Assembly (NCBI GenBank): GCA_947175285.1
Contig: CAMWMM010000038.1
Span: forward strand, 1 to 17,043
Direction: 5' to 3'
Length of the DNA stretch: 17,043 nucleotides
Source: an uncultured Lachnospiraceae bacterium
Lineage (GTDB): Bacteria; Bacillota_A; Clostridia; Lachnospirales; Lachnospiraceae
Shown one piece after another: positions 14,100 through 17,043 of this stretch; position 1 is the stretch's first letter; each line of letters begins with the position of its first letter. The notes under the pieces are model-generated. The model was not told where the DNA came from, did not search any database, and saw only the letters and a list, made by a program, of their open reading frames with translations. Made by a program: the position numbers and the translations under genes.

Positions 14100-15155
14100 A
14101 TGTACCGGAATCATACAAAAGTTGTGACAATCGGAGACAGGGTGATTGGCGGGGGAAATCCCGTTCTGATACAGTCCATGACAAATACGAGGACAGAAGA
14201 TGCAGAGGCAACGGTTGCACAGATTCTGCGCTTAGAGCAGGCTGGCTGTGAAATTATCCGTGTGACGGTTCCTACGAAAGAAGCTGCGGAGGCAATATCT
14301 AAGATTAAACCGCAGATTCATATTCCGTTAGTAGCGGATATTCATTTTGATTATAAGATGGCGATTGCGGCAATGGAAAACGGCGCAGATAAAATCCGTA
14401 TCAATCCGGGCAATATCGGCAGCAGAGAGAATGTTGCGGCGGTTGTCGCTGTGGCAAAAGAAAGAAATATTCCGATTAGAGTAGGCGTTAACAGCGGTTC
14501 TTTGGAGAAAGAACTGGTAGAAAAATATCACGGCGTAACAGCGGAGGGAATTGTAGAGAGCGCGCTGGATAAAGTACATATCATAGAAGAACTGCAGTAC
14601 GATAATCTTGTTATTAGCATTAAATCGTCCGATGTATTGATGTGTGTGAAAGCGCATGAAATTTTAGCGCAAAAGACAAATTATCCGCTGCATGTCGGTA
14701 TTACGGAGTCAGGAACGTTATTAAGCGGAAATATTAAGTCGGCAGCAGGACTGGGCATTATTCTTTATCAGGGTATCGGGGATACGATTCGAGTGTCATT
14801 GACAGGCGACCCGATAGAAGAAATTAAGTCGGCAAAGCTGCTTCTCAGAACATTAGGACTTAGAAAGGGCGGCATCGAAGTCGTTTCCTGCCCGACATGC
14901 GGACGAACGAAAATTGATTTAATCGGTCTGGCAAATCAGGTGGAAGCGATGACAGCGGATATTCCGCTCGATATTAAAGTCGCTGTTATGGGCTGCGCGG
15001 TAAACGGTCCCGGAGAAGCGAAAGAGGCGGATATCGGAATCGCCGGAGGCGAGGGAGAAGGCCTTTTGATAAAGCACGGCGAAATTGTAAAAAAAGTACC
15101 GGAAGAAGAGTTATTGAATGTACTGCGTGATGAATTGTTAAATTGGGGAAAGTAA
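14100..15155 (+). CDS. ispG: 4-hydroxy-3-methylbut-2-enyl diphosphate synthase (GcpE)
   Basis: Converts MEcPP to HMBPP, the penultimate MEP-pathway step, using a [4Fe-4S] cluster. The 351-residue length fits the short bacterial form. The TIM-barrel part has [14 protein letters not shown] (17-30), [12 protein letters not shown] and [11 protein letters not shown]; the C-terminal cluster site has C264 and C267 (CPTCGRT) and C299 with Glu306 ([10 protein letters not shown]). GGAGGAG at 14089-14095 precedes the ATG at 14100 and fixes the start. The frame stays open upstream to an ATG at 13956, but those extra 48 codons read through the palindromic element and should not be annotated as protein. 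polC begins two bases after the stop codon. Confidence 0.98.
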   Translation: MYRNHTKVVTIGDRVIGGGNPVLIQSMTNTRTEDAEATVAQILRLEQAGCEIIRVTVPTKEAAEAISKIKPQIHIPLVADIHFDYKMAIAAMENGADKIRINPGNIGSRENVAAVVAVAKERNIPIRVGVNSGSLEKELVEKYHGVTAEGIVESALDKVHIIEELQYDNLVISIKSSDVLMCVKAHEILAQKTNYPLHVGITESGTLLSGNIKSAAGLGIILYQGIGDTIRVSLTGDPIEEIKSAKLLLRTLGLRKGGIEVVSCPTCGRTKIDLIGLANQVEAMTADIPLDIKVAVMGCAVNGPGEAKEADIGIAGGEGEGLLIKHGEIVKKVPEEELLNVLRDELLNWGK

Positions 15156-15156
15156 G

Positions 15157-17043
15157 ATGTCTAAACCGTTTTTTGATGTGTTTCCGACCTTAAAACTGAA
15201 TAGTGGAATCAGGGATTTATTCGAGCAGGTCATGGTGGAGAAAGTGTCTGCGACAAAGCGGAAAGATTTCTTAAGAATCTATATTTCATCGGACAGACTG
15301 ATTCAGAAAGAGGATGTTTTTTTTGTAGAGCGGGAGATAAAAAAGCAGTTTTTCCCTACGGCTGTCATGACAATCCGTATTTATGAAAGATATCATCTGT
15401 CAATGCAGTATCGTCCCGAAAATTTAATGGAGCATTACCGTGACAGTATTTTACTGGAACTGCGGGAGTACTCGCCGATAGAATATAATCTTTTAAAAAA
15501 TGCCGACATTACTTATCCGGCGGAAAATAAAATGATGCTGACACTGGAAGACACGGTGTTAGGCAGGGAAAAAACTGAAGAGTTAGTGCGCATTTTAGAG
15601 AAAATCTATAATGAGCGGTGCGGATTTGCGATTGAAGTGCTGACAGATTATAAAGAGCGGAAGAATGCGAAGCGCAGGGAAGAGGACGAACAAAAATTCC
15701 AGATGCAGATTGCGGAAATTTCCGCCCGCGCTATCCATGGAAAATCAGCGGAAGAAATGTATATACAGGAAAATGACGTTCCTGCAAATAAGGCAGATAC
15801 GGCAGCAAAGAAGGCAGATGGAGCAGATGCGGCAGGCGGTGCGGATAAAGCAGAGAAGTCATTGAAGATGCCATTTAAGATGCAGAAAGCAGAATCCGCA
15901 GGATCTTCTAAACAGCGTCCGTTAAAGCGTTCCGATAATCCTGATGTACTCTATGGCAGGGATTTTGAGGATGAGGCAATTCTGATGGAGGAAGTCATTG
16001 GGGAAATCAGCGATGTTGTTGTACGTGGTAAAATCCTGAACATGGACAAACGTGAAATTAAGAACGAGAGAACGATACTGATTTATGATATTACGGATTT
16101 TACGGATACTATGACGATTAAGCTGTTTGTTACGAATGAACAGGCGGAAGAAGTGACATCGGAGATGAAGCCGGGAGCGTTTGTAAAAATCAAGGGAATG
16201 GCGGTTATTGATAAATTCGATCATGAACTGACAATCGGCTCTATTTTCGGCGTGAAAAAAGTTCCGGACTTTACAACGTCCCGCAGTGATACCAGTGTCC
16301 GCAAGCGTGTGGAACTTCACTGCCATACGAAAATGAGCGATATGGACGGCGTATCGGAAGCAAAAGATATTGTAAAGAGGGCATATAAATGGGGGCATCA
16401 GGCGATTGCCATTACCGACCACGGCGTATTGCAGGCATATCCGGATGCCAATCATGTATGGGAGGATTTGTGGAAAGCCGAAAAAAGCAAACGTAAAGAA
16501 GCCGGAGAGGAAGACCCGGACAAGCAGGACTTTTTCAAAGTCATCTACGGCGTAGAGGCATATCTCGTAGATGATTTAAAAGAGATTGTCACAAATGATA
16601 AAGGACAGGGATTGGAGGAAGATTTTGTCGTATTTGATATTGAGACGACGGGGTTTTCTCCGGTTAATAATAAAATCATAGAAATCGGTGCCGTGAAAGT
16701 ATCAAAGGGAGAAATTACGGATAGATTTTCCGCTTTTATCAATCCGGAAGTGCCGATTCCGTTTGAAATTGAAAAACTGACAGGCATCAGGGATGATATG
16801 GTGATGGATGCGCCGAAGGTAGATGTTGTTTTACCGCAGTTTCTGGAGTTCTGTAAGGACACAATCTTAGTTGCGCACAATGCAAATTTTGATATGAGTT
16901 TTATTATGGAAAACTGCGACAGACTGCAGATTCCTCATGATTTTACTTTTGTTGATACGGTGGGGATTGCAAGGGTACTTCTGCCGGAGCAGGCAAAGCA
17001 TACGCTGGATGCCGTAGCAAAGACGCTGGGCGTATCTTTGGAA
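15157..17043 (+). CDS. polC: DNA polymerase III alpha subunit, Gram-positive PolC type (3'-truncated by window)
   Basis: The replicative polymerase of low-GC Gram-positives. 629 codons are open to the window edge, covering less than half of a normal PolC. Residues about 1-200 are the PolC N-terminal domain (FEQVMVEKVSATKRKDFLRI). Residues about 205-252 are a low-complexity Ala/Lys/Asp/Gly linker. An OB-fold follows (about 275-380), then the start of the PHP domain with HCHTKMSDMDGVS (388-400) and ITDHGVLQAY. The inserted DEDDh proofreading exonuclease begins near 490 with VFDIETTGF (D494, E496) and contains VAHNANFDMSF. The PHP second half and polymerase domain lie beyond the window. The ATG is 2 bases after the ispG stop, with GGGGAAAG just upstream, so it is co-transcribed with ispG. 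Confidence 0.97.
   Translation, partial: MSKPFFDVFPTLKLNSGIRDLFEQVMVEKVSATKRKDFLRIYISSDRLIQKEDVFFVEREIKKQFFPTAVMTIRIYERYHLSMQYRPENLMEHYRDSILLELREYSPIEYNLLKNADITYPAENKMMLTLEDTVLGREKTEELVRILEKIYNERCGFAIEVLTDYKERKNAKRREEDEQKFQMQIAEISARAIHGKSAEEMYIQENDVPANKADTAAKKADGADAAGGADKAEKSLKMPFKMQKAESAGSSKQRPLKRSDNPDVLYGRDFEDEAILMEEVIGEISDVVVRGKILNMDKREIKNERTILIYDITDFTDTMTIKLFVTNEQAEEVTSEMKPGAFVKIKGMAVIDKFDHELTIGSIFGVKKVPDFTTSRSDTSVRKRVELHCHTKMSDMDGVSEAKDIVKRAYKWGHQAIAITDHGVLQAYPDANHVWEDLWKAEKSKRKEAGEEDPDKQDFFKVIYGVEAYLVDDLKEIVTNDKGQGLEEDFVVFDIETTGFSPVNNKIIEIGAVKVSKGEITDRFSAFINPEVPIPFEIEKLTGIRDDMVMDAPKVDVVLPQFLEFCKDTILVAHNANFDMSFIMENCDRLQIPHDFTFVDTVGIARVLLPEQAKHTLDAVAKTLGVSLE

Noticed and set aside
15922..16455. 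177-codon minus-strand ORF
   Set aside because: It is entirely antisense to the OB-fold and PHP part of polC, and its composition matches a reverse-frame shadow.

Overview
The window is a gene-dense piece of a bacterial chromosome, almost certainly from an anaerobic member of the Firmicutes (Clostridia), most likely the family Lachnospiraceae. Supporting this are strong AGGAGG-type ribosome binding sites, a PolC-type DNA polymerase III, rubrerythrin, the non-mevalonate (MEP) isoprenoid genes, a DUF6033-like protein, and the gene order pyrH-frr-uppS-cdsA-dxr-rseP-...-ispG-polC. All sixteen convincing genes lie on the + strand. No rRNA, tRNA, CRISPR array or intact transposase was seen.

Layout. 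1-4451 holds independent or loosely linked genes: a PAS-GGDEF diguanylate cyclase (possibly cut at the left edge), a DUF6033-like protein, a membrane protein fused to a spermidine-synthase-like domain, and rubrerythrin, closed by a strong intrinsic terminator (4419-4451). 4475-11734 reads as one long envelope and growth operon: a membrane-anchored NodB polysaccharide deacetylase, a bactofilin, then pyrH (UMP kinase), frr (ribosome recycling), uppS, cdsA, dxr and rseP. Several of these are coupled by 4-bp stop/start overlaps. A long hairpin sits between frr and uppS.

11735-13888 interrupts the usual rseP-ispG order with a two-gene signalling cassette: a PP2C phosphatase and a membrane-anchored Ser/Thr kinase without recognisable PASTA repeats. 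It has its own promoter-like sequence, an immediate promoter-proximal hairpin, and a possible 17-codon leader ORF. Between the kinase and ispG lies the most striking non-coding feature: a 142-bp palindromic element with perfect 11-bp terminal inverted repeats and a perfect 9-bp direct repeat on each side. This is the signature of a miniature inverted-repeat transposable element (MITE). ispG and the start of polC follow; polC runs off the right edge.

Functionally, dxr, ispG and uppS make and extend the isoprenoid precursors of undecaprenyl phosphate. cdsA feeds phospholipid synthesis, rseP handles intramembrane proteolysis, and the deacetylase and bactofilin point to cell-wall modification and spatial organisation. 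The phosphatase-kinase pair could sense the envelope through its short external domain, but its ligand is unknown.
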